Below are positions 40,700 through 48,748 of a DNA stretch of 61,117 nucleotides, one piece after another; the first letter of the stretch is position 1, and each line of letters opens with the position of its first letter. Location of the stretch: contig CAZHKE010000015.1 of assembly GCA_964532485.1 (NCBI GenBank), forward strand, positions 1 to 61,117. Direction: 5' to 3'. The notes beneath the pieces were generated by a model that saw only the letters and a list, made by a program, of their open reading frames with translations, had not been told where the DNA came from and did no database searches. A program made the position numbers and the translations under genes. This stretch comes from DATBSK01 sp964532485 (GTDB lineage: Bacteria > Actinomycetota > Acidimicrobiia > IMCC26256 > PALSA-555).

Positions 40700-42241
40700 G
40701 TGCAGACCGGTCCGCGCAACCCGTACCTCGCCGACTCGGGCTATCCGATCGCGCACGGACGCTGCGACCAGCAGGACAACACGCCGGGCCCCGGGCCGAC
40801 CGGACCGACGGAGGTGCTCGGGCCGGACGCGCTCCAGTACACGTGGTTGGGCCCGGGGCACTTCGGCGGCCTGATCTCGTCGCCCTATCCGGACGGGCGA
40901 CGCGTCATCTGGAGCAACGGCCGTCAGACCATCGCCAAGCTCGACTACGACACGCTCGACGTGCTGGCGACGCTCACGACCGGTGACCAGGAGGTCACAC
41001 CACAGCCCGAGCTCGAGGCGCACGTCGCCGGACTCGACGCTCTCCGGGGACAGGAGGCCGTCGACCACGCAGTCACGCTGGCCGCCCGGTATCTCGTCGG
41101 CCTCGACGGCGTGTACGCGCTCGTCGACCGCGACAACACGCTCTTCCTCGGTCGCGCGACGGCCGTCGTCGCGTACGCCGAGGCGGACCGGTCGGATCCC
41201 GGTTCGCCCATCGCGGAGCACGCCCGCTGGGACAAGCCCGCGCACATCGAGGGGAGCTTCGTCGGCGTCAACCTCACGTTCGACGGACGCCTGCTCCTGT
41301 CGACCGACCATGGCTGGCTGGTCTGCCTCGCGCGCGACTTCAGCGAGTACGAGGCGATCAGGCTCCCGGGCGCGGCCGAGCACGCGGCGCCGCACTGGGA
41401 GCGCATGCTCGCAGCCGGTCTCGGCGGGTACGGATGGGTCCGTACGAGCCTCTGCGTCGACGAGGACAACGGCATCTACGTGAGCTCGGTCGACCGCACG
41501 CACAAGGTCGTGTGGACCGGGGATCGGTTGTCGCTCGACGAGGCCGACGGTGCCTGGTCGGCCGAGTACCGCAACGGGCGCGGCTGGGGATCGGGGACGA
41601 CGCCGTCGCTCATGGGGTTCGGTTCCGACGAGGACCGCTTCGTCGTGATCGGCGACGGCGACGACGTGGTGAACATCACGCTGTTCTGGCGCGACGAGAT
41701 CCCCGACGACTGGCAGCAGCTCCCGAACGCTCCGTCGCGGCGCATCGCGGGCATCGGCCCCGCGCACATGGGCGGCCCCGAGCGGCCCGCGATCCAGACC
41801 GAGCAGTCGATCACGGTGAGCGGCTACGGCGCGATGACCGTGAACAACGAGCCGCTGACGACCGTGGGCGGCATCCGGGGCACGCTCTTCTCGTTCTTCC
41901 TCGGGCACGACCCCGCGTACACGCCGCACGGCCTCCACAAGTACGAGTGGGACCCCCGGCGTCGGAGCTTCGACGAGGCGTGGGTGTGCACGACCGTGTC
42001 GTCGCCCAACTCGGTGCCGTTCGTGTCGCAGGCCTGTGACCTCGTCTACACGTGCGGGGCGCGTGACCGGCAGTGGACGATCGAGGCGGTCGACTGGTCG
42101 ACCGGCGAGCCGCGCTTCCACTACGTGACGGGCGGCTCGCAGTTCAACACCCTCGGCGCTGGTGTGACGATCGACGACGACGGCCGATTGCTGTTCGGCA
42201 CCATCTTCGGCAAGACACGGATCCTGCGCACGTCGGGATGA
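40700..42241 (+). CDS. Large protein of unknown function, possible beta-propeller
   Basis: 513 aa, no signal peptide. Repeated strand-rich blocks (GGLISSPYPDGRRVIWSNGR, GSFVGVNLTFDGRLLLSTD, TSLCVDEDNGIYVSSVDR, GAGVTIDDDGRLLFGT) suggest a six- or seven-bladed propeller, but I do not recognise a family. Scattered His and Cys (CDQQD, AHMGG, CTTVSS) give no clear metal site. Start GTG 40700 is 19 bp after the binding-protein gene and has a GGGGGG ribosome site, so the two are probably one operon. Confidence 0.65.
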   Translation: MQTGPRNPYLADSGYPIAHGRCDQQDNTPGPGPTGPTEVLGPDALQYTWLGPGHFGGLISSPYPDGRRVIWSNGRQTIAKLDYDTLDVLATLTTGDQEVTPQPELEAHVAGLDALRGQEAVDHAVTLAARYLVGLDGVYALVDRDNTLFLGRATAVVAYAEADRSDPGSPIAEHARWDKPAHIEGSFVGVNLTFDGRLLLSTDHGWLVCLARDFSEYEAIRLPGAAEHAAPHWERMLAAGLGGYGWVRTSLCVDEDNGIYVSSVDRTHKVVWTGDRLSLDEADGAWSAEYRNGRGWGSGTTPSLMGFGSDEDRFVVIGDGDDVVNITLFWRDEIPDDWQQLPNAPSRRIAGIGPAHMGGPERPAIQTEQSITVSGYGAMTVNNEPLTTVGGIRGTLFSFFLGHDPAYTPHGLHKYEWDPRRRSFDEAWVCTTVSSPNSVPFVSQACDLVYTCGARDRQWTIEAVDWSTGEPRFHYVTGGSQFNTLGAGVTIDDDGRLLFGTIFGKTRILRTSG

Positions 42242-42304
42242 GCGGCCGAGCAACGCGCATCCGGCGAACCGGTTGCGGCGCGTGGTCGCAGGTCATCGTG
42301 CTCG

Positions 42305-42321
42305 AGGACCAAAGGCCCTGG
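42305..42321 (+). promoter_or_regulatory. DosR/DevR-like box upstream of the cupredoxin gene
   Basis: AGGACCAAAGGCCCTGG; the other strand reads GGGCCTTTGGTCCT, 9 of 11 defined positions of the DosR consensus GGGACTTNNGNCCC. It lies 79-95 bp before the ATG. The same 17-mer with one change occurs at 51055-51071. Confidence 0.5.
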
Positions 42322-42351
42322 TCGCGCCCCGGTCCGATCCCGAGACTCGCA

Positions 42352-42367
42352 CGAGGGAGATCCCTCG
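42352..42367. promoter_or_regulatory. 16-bp palindrome in the cupredoxin leader
   Basis: CGAGGGAGATCCCTCG, a palindrome centred about 40 bp before ATG 42400. It may be an operator or a small leader hairpin. The Shine-Dalgarno GAGGAG comes after it. Confidence 0.4.
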
Positions 42368-42399
42368 GGTGAACGCACGGGTCAAGACGAGGAGCGACG

Positions 42400-43497
42400 A
42401 TGACGAACGTCCAGTCAGCGGGCGGGTCTCCCTGGGAGCGCGGTGGGACCCGCTTCTGGATCGTCAGCGTCTCCCTTCTCGCCGTCTTGGCCACGGTGAT
42501 CTCGATGGTCGCGATCGTCATCTCGCACCCGAAGGATGACGAGGTGTCGGTGGCGACCGATGGCCAGACCGCGGCTGCCGAGTTCCCCGGCCGCGAGATC
42601 GATCTGGGGGCAGAGCCCGACGAGTCGTTCGAGCCCCGCGACCCGAAGGCACCGCCCGCGCCGGAAGGAACGCTGCACCAGATCACGATGACGGCCACCG
42701 AAGAAGAGCTCGAGATCGCGCCGGGCTTCAAGCAGACGATGTGGACCTTCGACGGCAAGGTTCCGGGTCCGGTGCTGCGGGGCAAGGTCGGCGATACGTT
42801 CGAGATCACGCTCGTCAACGACGGCACGATCGGGCACTCGATCGACTTCCACGCGAGCAAGGTCGCCTGGAACGACGAGATGCGCACGATCGACCCCGGC
42901 GAGGAGCTCGTCTACCGCTTCACGGCGAAGCACGCGGGCATCTTCATGTACCACTGCGGAACGCCACCGGTGCTGCACCACATCGGCAACGGGATGTACG
43001 GCGCGGTCATCATCGACCCGCCCGATCTCGCGCCGGTCGACCACGAGCTCGTGATGATGCAATCCGAGCTGTACACCGCGCCGGCAGGCGAGGTCGCGTC
43101 CCTCGAGAAGATGCTCGCCGATCGTTGGGACGCGGTCGTCTTCAACGGCTACCCCAACCAGTACCAGCATCGCCCCATTCGCGTCGAGCCCGACCAACGC
43201 ATCCGCGTGTGGGTCATGGACGATGGCCCGTCGGAGAACTCGTCCTTCCACGTCATCGGCACGATCTTCGACACGACGTTCAAGGAGGGCACCTACCTGC
43301 TTCGCCCCGACGCCCGCCAGGGCGGCAGCCAGACCCTCGACCTCCAACCCGCGCAGGGTGGCTTCGTCGAGTTCAGCTTCGACGTCGCCGGCCTGTACCC
43401 ATTCGTCACGCACAAGTTCTCGAGCGCGTCGATCGGGGCTGTCGGCCTCTTCCAGGCCGGCGACGTGGCACCGGACGAGGGCGGCGCCGACAGCTGA
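42400..43497 (+). CDS. Two-domain cupredoxin (NirK/multicopper-oxidase-like), membrane-anchored
   Basis: 365 aa. N-terminal anchor (residues 19-43) and a linker, then two cupredoxin domains. Type 1 copper ligands are His146, Cys186, His194 and Met199; type 2 ligands are His151, His185 and His338; the catalytic Asp equivalent is Asp149 in GHSIDFHAS. The second-domain segment FHVIGTIFD aligns with HLIGGHGD of nitrite reductases, placing Ile289 where the catalytic His should be. So copper binding looks intact but nitrite reduction is doubtful; another oxidase or electron-transfer role is likely. ATG 42400 follows GAGGAG. Confidence 0.85.
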   Translation: MTNVQSAGGSPWERGGTRFWIVSVSLLAVLATVISMVAIVISHPKDDEVSVATDGQTAAAEFPGREIDLGAEPDESFEPRDPKAPPAPEGTLHQITMTATEEELEIAPGFKQTMWTFDGKVPGPVLRGKVGDTFEITLVNDGTIGHSIDFHASKVAWNDEMRTIDPGEELVYRFTAKHAGIFMYHCGTPPVLHHIGNGMYGAVIIDPPDLAPVDHELVMMQSELYTAPAGEVASLEKMLADRWDAVVFNGYPNQYQHRPIRVEPDQRIRVWVMDDGPSENSSFHVIGTIFDTTFKEGTYLLRPDARQGGSQTLDLQPAQGGFVEFSFDVAGLYPFVTHKFSSASIGAVGLFQAGDVAPDEGGADS

Positions 43498-43540
43498 CCG
43501 CAAGCAGGTTCCGGCCGTCCACGGCTCCGGACGCCGCCGA

Positions 43541-43546
43541 TAGCGT
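43541..43546 (+). promoter_or_regulatory. -10 hexamer of a leaderless promoter (K+ channel)
   Basis: TAGCGT, 7 nt before ATG 43554. Confidence 0.5.
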
Positions 43547-43553
43547 GCCTCGG

Positions 43554-44555
43554 ATGGTGGATTGGCGGCGAGTCACATTCGGCGTGATCGCCCTCGTCGG
43601 AGTGATGGCCGCGGGAGTCGTCGGCTACATCGGGTTCGGTTTCGGCACGCTCGACGCCCTGTACCAGACGGTCACCACCGTCACGACCGTCGGATTCCGA
43701 GAGGTGCGGCCGCTCTCGGATCCCGAGCGAGTGTTCACCATCGTCCTCATCCTGGTGGGAGTGGGGACCGCGCTGTACACGCTCAGCGCGCTCATCGAGG
43801 TGCTGGTCGGCGGCGCGATCGGCGGCGTCTTCGGGAGGCGACGGATGGAACATCGGATCAACGCGATGCGAGAGCACGTGATCATCTGTGGGTGGGGTCG
43901 AGTCGGGCGAACGATCTCCCGGGAGCTCGCGGCGGCGGGACAGGACCACGTCGTGGTCGAGCTCGATGAGGCAAAGGTCGAGTCGCGGACGACCGCGTCG
44001 GTGGTCGGCGACGCGACCGACGACGTCGTGCTCAGGCGTGCCGGGCTCCAGCGCGCCCGCGCGCTCGTGGCCGCGCTCGACAACGACGCCGCCAACCTCT
44101 TCGTGACGCTGAGCGCTCGCAGCATCAAACCTGACTTGTTCATCGTGTCGCGTGTCCGGATCGAGGAGAACGAGGAGAAGCTGCGGCGAGCCGGCGCGGA
44201 CCGGCTCATCAACCCCCAGAGCATCGGCGGCTCACGCGCGGCAGCGTTTCTCCTGCAGCCGCACGTCACCGAGTTCCTCGACGTGGTCATGCACGACCGA
44301 GACATCGAGTTCCGGCTCGAGGAGATGACGGTGACGTCGAGCTCCGTCCTGACCGGCTCCAACATCAAGGACGCGCACATCCGCGACAAGACCGGCGCAC
44401 TGGTGCTCGCCCTCCGAGAGCCCGACGGGACGTTCGTGACGAACCCCTCCGCCGACGAGGTCATCTGCAGCGGCCAGGTGCTCATCGCGATCGGGACGAG
44501 GGAGGAGCTCGCCGCCCTCGCCGCGCTCGTCGCCCAGCGCCGCGCGACGGTGTGA
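43554..44555 (+). CDS. Potassium channel protein with TrkA-N (RCK) and TrkA-C domains
   Basis: 333 aa. Two membrane helices flank a pore loop with filter TVTTVGFREV (about residues 42-51); the canonical second Gly of GYG is Arg49. The RCK domain starts HVIICGWGRVGRTISRELA with acidic strand end VVVELDEAKV, so it may bind NAD(H) or a nucleotide; the TrkA-C domain is at the end. A ligand-gated K+ conductance is probable. The stop overlaps the next start as GTGA. Confidence 0.88.
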   Translation: MVDWRRVTFGVIALVGVMAAGVVGYIGFGFGTLDALYQTVTTVTTVGFREVRPLSDPERVFTIVLILVGVGTALYTLSALIEVLVGGAIGGVFGRRRMEHRINAMREHVIICGWGRVGRTISRELAAAGQDHVVVELDEAKVESRTTASVVGDATDDVVLRRAGLQRARALVAALDNDAANLFVTLSARSIKPDLFIVSRVRIEENEEKLRRAGADRLINPQSIGGSRAAAFLLQPHVTEFLDVVMHDRDIEFRLEEMTVTSSSVLTGSNIKDAHIRDKTGALVLALREPDGTFVTNPSADEVICSGQVLIAIGTREELAALAALVAQRRATV

Positions 44556-46531
44556 GCGCGACGCGGGACGGCTCGACCGTGAGCGCGCCGCTGTGGGAGC
44601 CGACGCCCGATCGGGTGGCCGCCGCGAACCTCCGGGCGTTCTCCGATGCGGCCCGTCGGAGCTCCGGCCGTGCGCTGACCACGTACCCCGAGATCCACCG
44701 CTGGTCGGTGGAAGACCCAGCGGGCTTCTGGGCGAGCGTCTGGGACTTCTGCGGAGTCGTCGGAGACCGCGGCGGGACCGTCGTCGCGTCGTCGCCCGAC
44801 TTCTGGCGCACGAGGTTCTTCCCGGGCGCGATCGTCAACTACGCGGAGAACCTCCTCGGACGCGCCGACGATGGTGCCGCGCTCCTCTTCGTGCGGGAGG
44901 ACGGCCGGCGCCGCACGTGCTCGTGGCGCGAGCTGCACGAGCTCGTCTCGCAGCTCCAGCAGGCGTTGCGCGCGTCGGGCGTCGGCCCGGGTGATCGCGT
45001 CGCCGCATGGTTGCCCAACGTCCCCGAGGCGTACGCGCTCCTGCTCGCCGCGTCGAGCATCGGTGCCGTCTTCTCGTCGTGCTCACCCGACTTCGGCACC
45101 CGGGGCGTCGTCGACCGCTTCGGGCAGATCGAGCCCTCCGTCCTCTGCGCCGTCGACGGCTACCGCTACGGCGGCGAGCGGTTCGACTGCCTCGGGCGGC
45201 TCCGCGAGATCGTCGCGCAGCTCCCGTCGGTGCGCACCGTCGCCGTGCTGTCGTACCTCGACGACGCGCCCGATCTCTCCGCGATCGAGCGTGCCGTCGA
45301 CTGGCACGAATGGATCGGCGCCCACGCGCCGACCCCCGTCGAGTTCGCGGCGCTGCCGTTCGACCACCCGCTCTACGTGCTGTATTCGTCGGGCACGACC
45401 GGCCTCCCCAAGTGCATCGTGCACCGCGCCGGCGGCGTGCTGCTCAAGCACCTGGTCGAGCACCGCCTGCATGCCGACGTGCGACCCGACGACCGCGTCT
45501 TCTACTTCACCACCACCGGATGGATGATGTGGAACTGGCTCGCCTCGGCACTCGCGAGCGACGCCACGGTCGTCGTCTACGACGGGGCGCCCGTCCGGGG
45601 CGAGGGCACCCCCCTGTGGGAGCTGGCCGGGCGTGAGTCGGTCACGCTGTTCGGGACGTCGGCAAAGTACCTCGAGACGTGCGAGAAGCTCGGGCTGCGC
45701 CCGAAGGAGGACCACGACCTGAGCGCGCTCCGCACGATCACGTCGACGGGATCGCCGCTCTCGCCCGAGGGCTTCGAGTACGTGTACCGAGACGTCAAGG
45801 CCGACGTGCACCTGGCGTCGATCTCGGGAGGCACCGACCTGTGCGGCTGTCTCGTCGCCGGAGACCCGACGGGTCCGGTGTGGGCCGGCGAGATCCAGCG
45901 CCCGGGCCTGGGGATGGCGATCGACGTGGTCGACGACGCGGGCCGGTCGCTGGGGCCGCACCAGGGCGGCGAGCTCGTGTGCTGCGCGCCGTTCCCCTCG
46001 ATGCCGCTCGGCTTCTGGGACGACCCCGACGACGTGCGCTACCGCTCCACGTACTTCGCGCGCTTTCCCGGCATGTGGCACCAGGGTGACTTCGCCGAGT
46101 GGACCGAGCATGGCGGCATCGTCATCCACGGGCGCTCCGACGCGACGTTGAACCCGGGCGGCGTGCGGATCGGCACCGCGGAGATCTACCGCCAGGTCGA
46201 GGGCATCGACACCGTGCAGGAGAGCCTCGTCATCGGACAGCGCTGGGGCGACGACGTCCGCATCGTCCTGTTCGTCGTGCTGCGCGAGGGTGCGGAGCTC
46301 GACGCCGACCTGGAGACGACGATACGGCGGCGAATCCGGGCCGGCGCGTCGCCCCGCCACGTGCCGGCACGGATCGTCGCGGTGCGCGACCTGCCGCGCA
46401 CCCGCAGCGGCAAGCTCAGCGAGCTGGCGGTCCGTGCCGTCGTGCACGACGAGCCGGTCAAGAACACCGAGGCGCTCGCGAATCCCGAGGCGCTCGACGA
46501 GTTCCGCAGCCTCGAGGAGCTCGCACGATGA
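44552..46531 (+). CDS. Acetoacetate-CoA ligase
   Basis: 659 aa, ANL-superfamily enzyme activating acetoacetate with ATP and CoA. Starts with the family's PLWEPTPDRVAAANLRAF; core motifs YVLYSSGTTGLPKCIVH (P-loop), FYFTTTGWMMWNW, SISGGTDLCGCL, GFWDD and GRSDATLNPGGVRIGTAEIY, then LPRTRSGKLSELAVR with the catalytic Lys. These together, including the GWMMWNW segment, fit AacS rather than acetyl-CoA synthetase. The start overlaps the channel stop (GTG 44552); an in-frame GTG at 44579 is an alternative. Confidence 0.92.
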   Translation: MSATRDGSTVSAPLWEPTPDRVAAANLRAFSDAARRSSGRALTTYPEIHRWSVEDPAGFWASVWDFCGVVGDRGGTVVASSPDFWRTRFFPGAIVNYAENLLGRADDGAALLFVREDGRRRTCSWRELHELVSQLQQALRASGVGPGDRVAAWLPNVPEAYALLLAASSIGAVFSSCSPDFGTRGVVDRFGQIEPSVLCAVDGYRYGGERFDCLGRLREIVAQLPSVRTVAVLSYLDDAPDLSAIERAVDWHEWIGAHAPTPVEFAALPFDHPLYVLYSSGTTGLPKCIVHRAGGVLLKHLVEHRLHADVRPDDRVFYFTTTGWMMWNWLASALASDATVVVYDGAPVRGEGTPLWELAGRESVTLFGTSAKYLETCEKLGLRPKEDHDLSALRTITSTGSPLSPEGFEYVYRDVKADVHLASISGGTDLCGCLVAGDPTGPVWAGEIQRPGLGMAIDVVDDAGRSLGPHQGGELVCCAPFPSMPLGFWDDPDDVRYRSTYFARFPGMWHQGDFAEWTEHGGIVIHGRSDATLNPGGVRIGTAEIYRQVEGIDTVQESLVIGQRWGDDVRIVLFVVLREGAELDADLETTIRRRIRAGASPRHVPARIVAVRDLPRTRSGKLSELAVRAVVHDEPVKNTEALANPEALDEFRSLEELAR

Positions 46532-47409
46532 GCCCGCACTCGCGGATGCGGAGCGTGCTCTTCGCGCCCGCGAGCCGCCCCGACGTGCTGCGCAAGCTGC
46601 CTCGCAGCGGTCCCGATGCGGTCGTCCTCGACCTCGAGGACGCCGTGCCGCCCGACGGGAAGGTGGAGGCGAGACGGCACGCGCGTGAGGTCGGGACCGA
46701 GCTCGCCGTCGCGCACCCTGAGCTGGCGGTGCTCGTGCGGGTGAACGCCCGCTCGTCCGACTGGTTCACCGCCGACGTGCGCGACGCGCTCGCGCCTGCG
46801 CTCTTCGGTGTCGTGGTGCCGAAGGTCGAGGCCGTCGCGGACGTCGAGGCGGTCGCGGGTTCGCTCGAGGACGCCGGTCTCTCGACGCTGGCCGTGCTCG
46901 CGGGGATCGAGACCGCGGCCGGCGTCGCGCGCGTCGAGGAGCTGCTGCGTCCGCCGGTGTCGGCGGCGTACTTCGGCGCCGAGGACTTCATCGCCGACAT
47001 GGGAGGCACCCGCACCGAGGCGGGCATCGAGGTGCTGTACGCGCGGTCTCGAGTCGCGCTCGCCGCCCGACTGACCGGCGTGCACGCCATCGACCAGATC
47101 GTCGCGAGCTTCGACGACGACGAGCGCTTCCTCGTCGACGGTCGCGAAGGGCAGGCGATCGGCTACCGAGGGAAGCTGTGCATCCACCCGGCGCAGGTGC
47201 GGCTGGCGAACGAGATCTTCTCGCCGTCCGCCGACGAGCTCGACCGAGCGCGTCGGCTGCTCGCCGCCTACGAGCAGGCTCGGCGGGCCGGCGAGGCGGC
47301 GATCGCGTTCGAGGGCCAGATGGTCGACCAGCCGATGGCGCGCCGCGCCCGGGCCACCCTGGAGCTCGACGACACCACACCGGACGACGTCGCAGAGCAG
47401 GGCCGGTGA
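46528..47409 (+). CDS. HpcH/HpaI aldolase/citrate lyase family protein (CitE-like)
   Basis: 293 aa, TIM barrel. Marks: RSVLFAPASRPDVLRKLP, AVVLDLEDAVPPDGKVEAR (metal Glu/Asp), VLVRVNAR, GVVVPKVE, LAVLAGIETAAGV, YFGAEDFIADMGG and GKLCIHPAQV. Stand-alone CitE-like proteins cleave or form beta-hydroxyacyl-CoA esters such as malyl-, citramalyl- or methylmalyl-CoA. Joined by ATGA to acetoacetate-CoA ligase, it probably acts on a short-chain acyl-CoA in the same route. Confidence 0.88.
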   Translation: MSPHSRMRSVLFAPASRPDVLRKLPRSGPDAVVLDLEDAVPPDGKVEARRHAREVGTELAVAHPELAVLVRVNARSSDWFTADVRDALAPALFGVVVPKVEAVADVEAVAGSLEDAGLSTLAVLAGIETAAGVARVEELLRPPVSAAYFGAEDFIADMGGTRTEAGIEVLYARSRVALAARLTGVHAIDQIVASFDDDERFLVDGREGQAIGYRGKLCIHPAQVRLANEIFSPSADELDRARRLLAAYEQARRAGEAAIAFEGQMVDQPMARRARATLELDDTTPDDVAEQGR

Positions 47410-47505
47410 GCGCCTCGCCTGGCGGCGTCGCGCAGCTGCACTTCACGTCGATGCTCGCGACGCGCGATCCTGACCTTCTGTCGAGGTACGACGATCGGGG
47501 GGCCG

Positions 47506-48648
47506 ATGCTGCGCGATGACGTACGAGCGATCTCCGTCGACGACCACGTGATCGAGCCGCCGAACGTGTTCGTCGATCACATCGAGGCGCGCTTTCGGGA
47601 TCGGGCGCCGCGCATCGTCGATCGTGACGGCGCGGAGGGATGGCTCTGGGAGGACCGGTTCTACCCGCTGTCGTTCCAGGGGAACGAGGCGACGCGCAAG
47701 TTCCGTCCGGGCGAAGCAGGGCACGGCGAGGATCTGTACGCACGACGCTACGAGGACATGATCCCGGCCGCGTACGACGTGCACGAGCGCGTTCGGGCGA
47801 TGGACGACGACGGCGTGTGGGCGGAGCTGCTCTTCCCGACGTTCCCGCGATTCGGCGGGACCCAGTTCCTGGAGGCCGACGACCCGGACCTGGCGCTGGC
47901 GATGGTGCGGGCGTGGAACGACTGGATGATCGACGAGTGGTGCGATGCCTACCCGGATCGCTTCATCCCGCAGACGCTCGTCCCACTGTGGGACGTCACC
48001 GCCGCGGTCGCCGAGATCGAGCGGTGTGCCGCCAAGGGCTCCCGCGCGGTGCTGTTCGTCGAGAACCCCCATCCGCTCGGGCTGCCGTCGTTCCCGACCG
48101 GGCACTGGCGTCCGGTGTTCGAAGCGTGCAACGAGACCGAGCTGCCGCTGTCGATGCACATCGGCACCTCCATGGGCCTCATCCGTCCGTCACCCGAGAC
48201 CACACCGTCGGTCGGCATCGCCCTGTGCGGCATCAACTCCATGAGCGCACTCGGCGACCTGATCTTCAGCGGCGCCTTCAACGGCTTGCCGAGCTGTCGC
48301 GTCGCCCTCTCCGAGGGTGGGGCCGGGTGGGTGCCGTACGTGCTCGAACGCCTCGACTACACGTGGGAGCGCAGTCGATACGAGGGCCTCGAGAACACCG
48401 CGCCGCCCTCCGAGGTCTTCGCCGAGCACGTCTGGGTGTGCATGATCTCCGACCGCTACGCGATCCGGAACCGCGACCTGATCGGCGTGGACAAGCTCAT
48501 GTGGGAAGCCGACTTCCCGCACAACGACTCGAACTGGCCGAACAGCCGCAAGATCCTCGCCGAGGCGCTGCTCGACGTCCCCGACGACGAGGCGCAGCGC
48601 ATGGCCGAGCTCAACGCCCGCGAGCTCTACCGGTTCCCCCGCTCGTAG
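47506..48648 (+). CDS. Amidohydrolase family metal-dependent hydrolase
   Basis: 380 aa, amidohydrolase-2 type like the protein at 29215-30294. ISVDDHVIEPPNVF is strand 1 with a single His, LPLSMHIGTSMG the strand-5 His region, VALSEGGAGWVPYVLERLDY the next, and KLMWEADFPHNDSNWPNS the terminal Asp region. A GGGGGG ribosome site precedes ATG 47506. It comes 96 bp behind the CitE-like gene and may belong to the same unit. Substrate unknown. Confidence 0.85.
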   Translation: MLRDDVRAISVDDHVIEPPNVFVDHIEARFRDRAPRIVDRDGAEGWLWEDRFYPLSFQGNEATRKFRPGEAGHGEDLYARRYEDMIPAAYDVHERVRAMDDDGVWAELLFPTFPRFGGTQFLEADDPDLALAMVRAWNDWMIDEWCDAYPDRFIPQTLVPLWDVTAAVAEIERCAAKGSRAVLFVENPHPLGLPSFPTGHWRPVFEACNETELPLSMHIGTSMGLIRPSPETTPSVGIALCGINSMSALGDLIFSGAFNGLPSCRVALSEGGAGWVPYVLERLDYTWERSRYEGLENTAPPSEVFAEHVWVCMISDRYAIRNRDLIGVDKLMWEADFPHNDSNWPNSRKILAEALLDVPDDEAQRMAELNARELYRFPRS

Positions 48649-48698
48649 AGGCCGGCGTCGCAACCCGGGGGTGATCGCGAGCCGCAGCGTTCGGGAAG

Positions 48699-48713
48699 AG
48701 GACGAAGGTCTCT
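48699..48713 (+). promoter_or_regulatory. DosR/DevR-like box upstream of the phosphoribosyltransferase fusion
   Basis: AGGACGAAGGTCTCT, an imperfect palindrome like the boxes at 42305 and 51055. It ends 35 bp before ATG 48749, next to the expected -35 of a leaderless promoter with -10 CACACT (48737-48742, 6 nt before the ATG), the usual place for a DosR-type activator. Confidence 0.4.
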
Positions 48714-48748
48714 AGGCGGGTCGTGCTCGGCGGGTCCACACTGACGTG

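Noticed and set aside
42400..43497. Calling the cupredoxin a nitrite reductase (nirK)
   Set aside because: Copper ligands fit, but the catalytic His position is Ile289.
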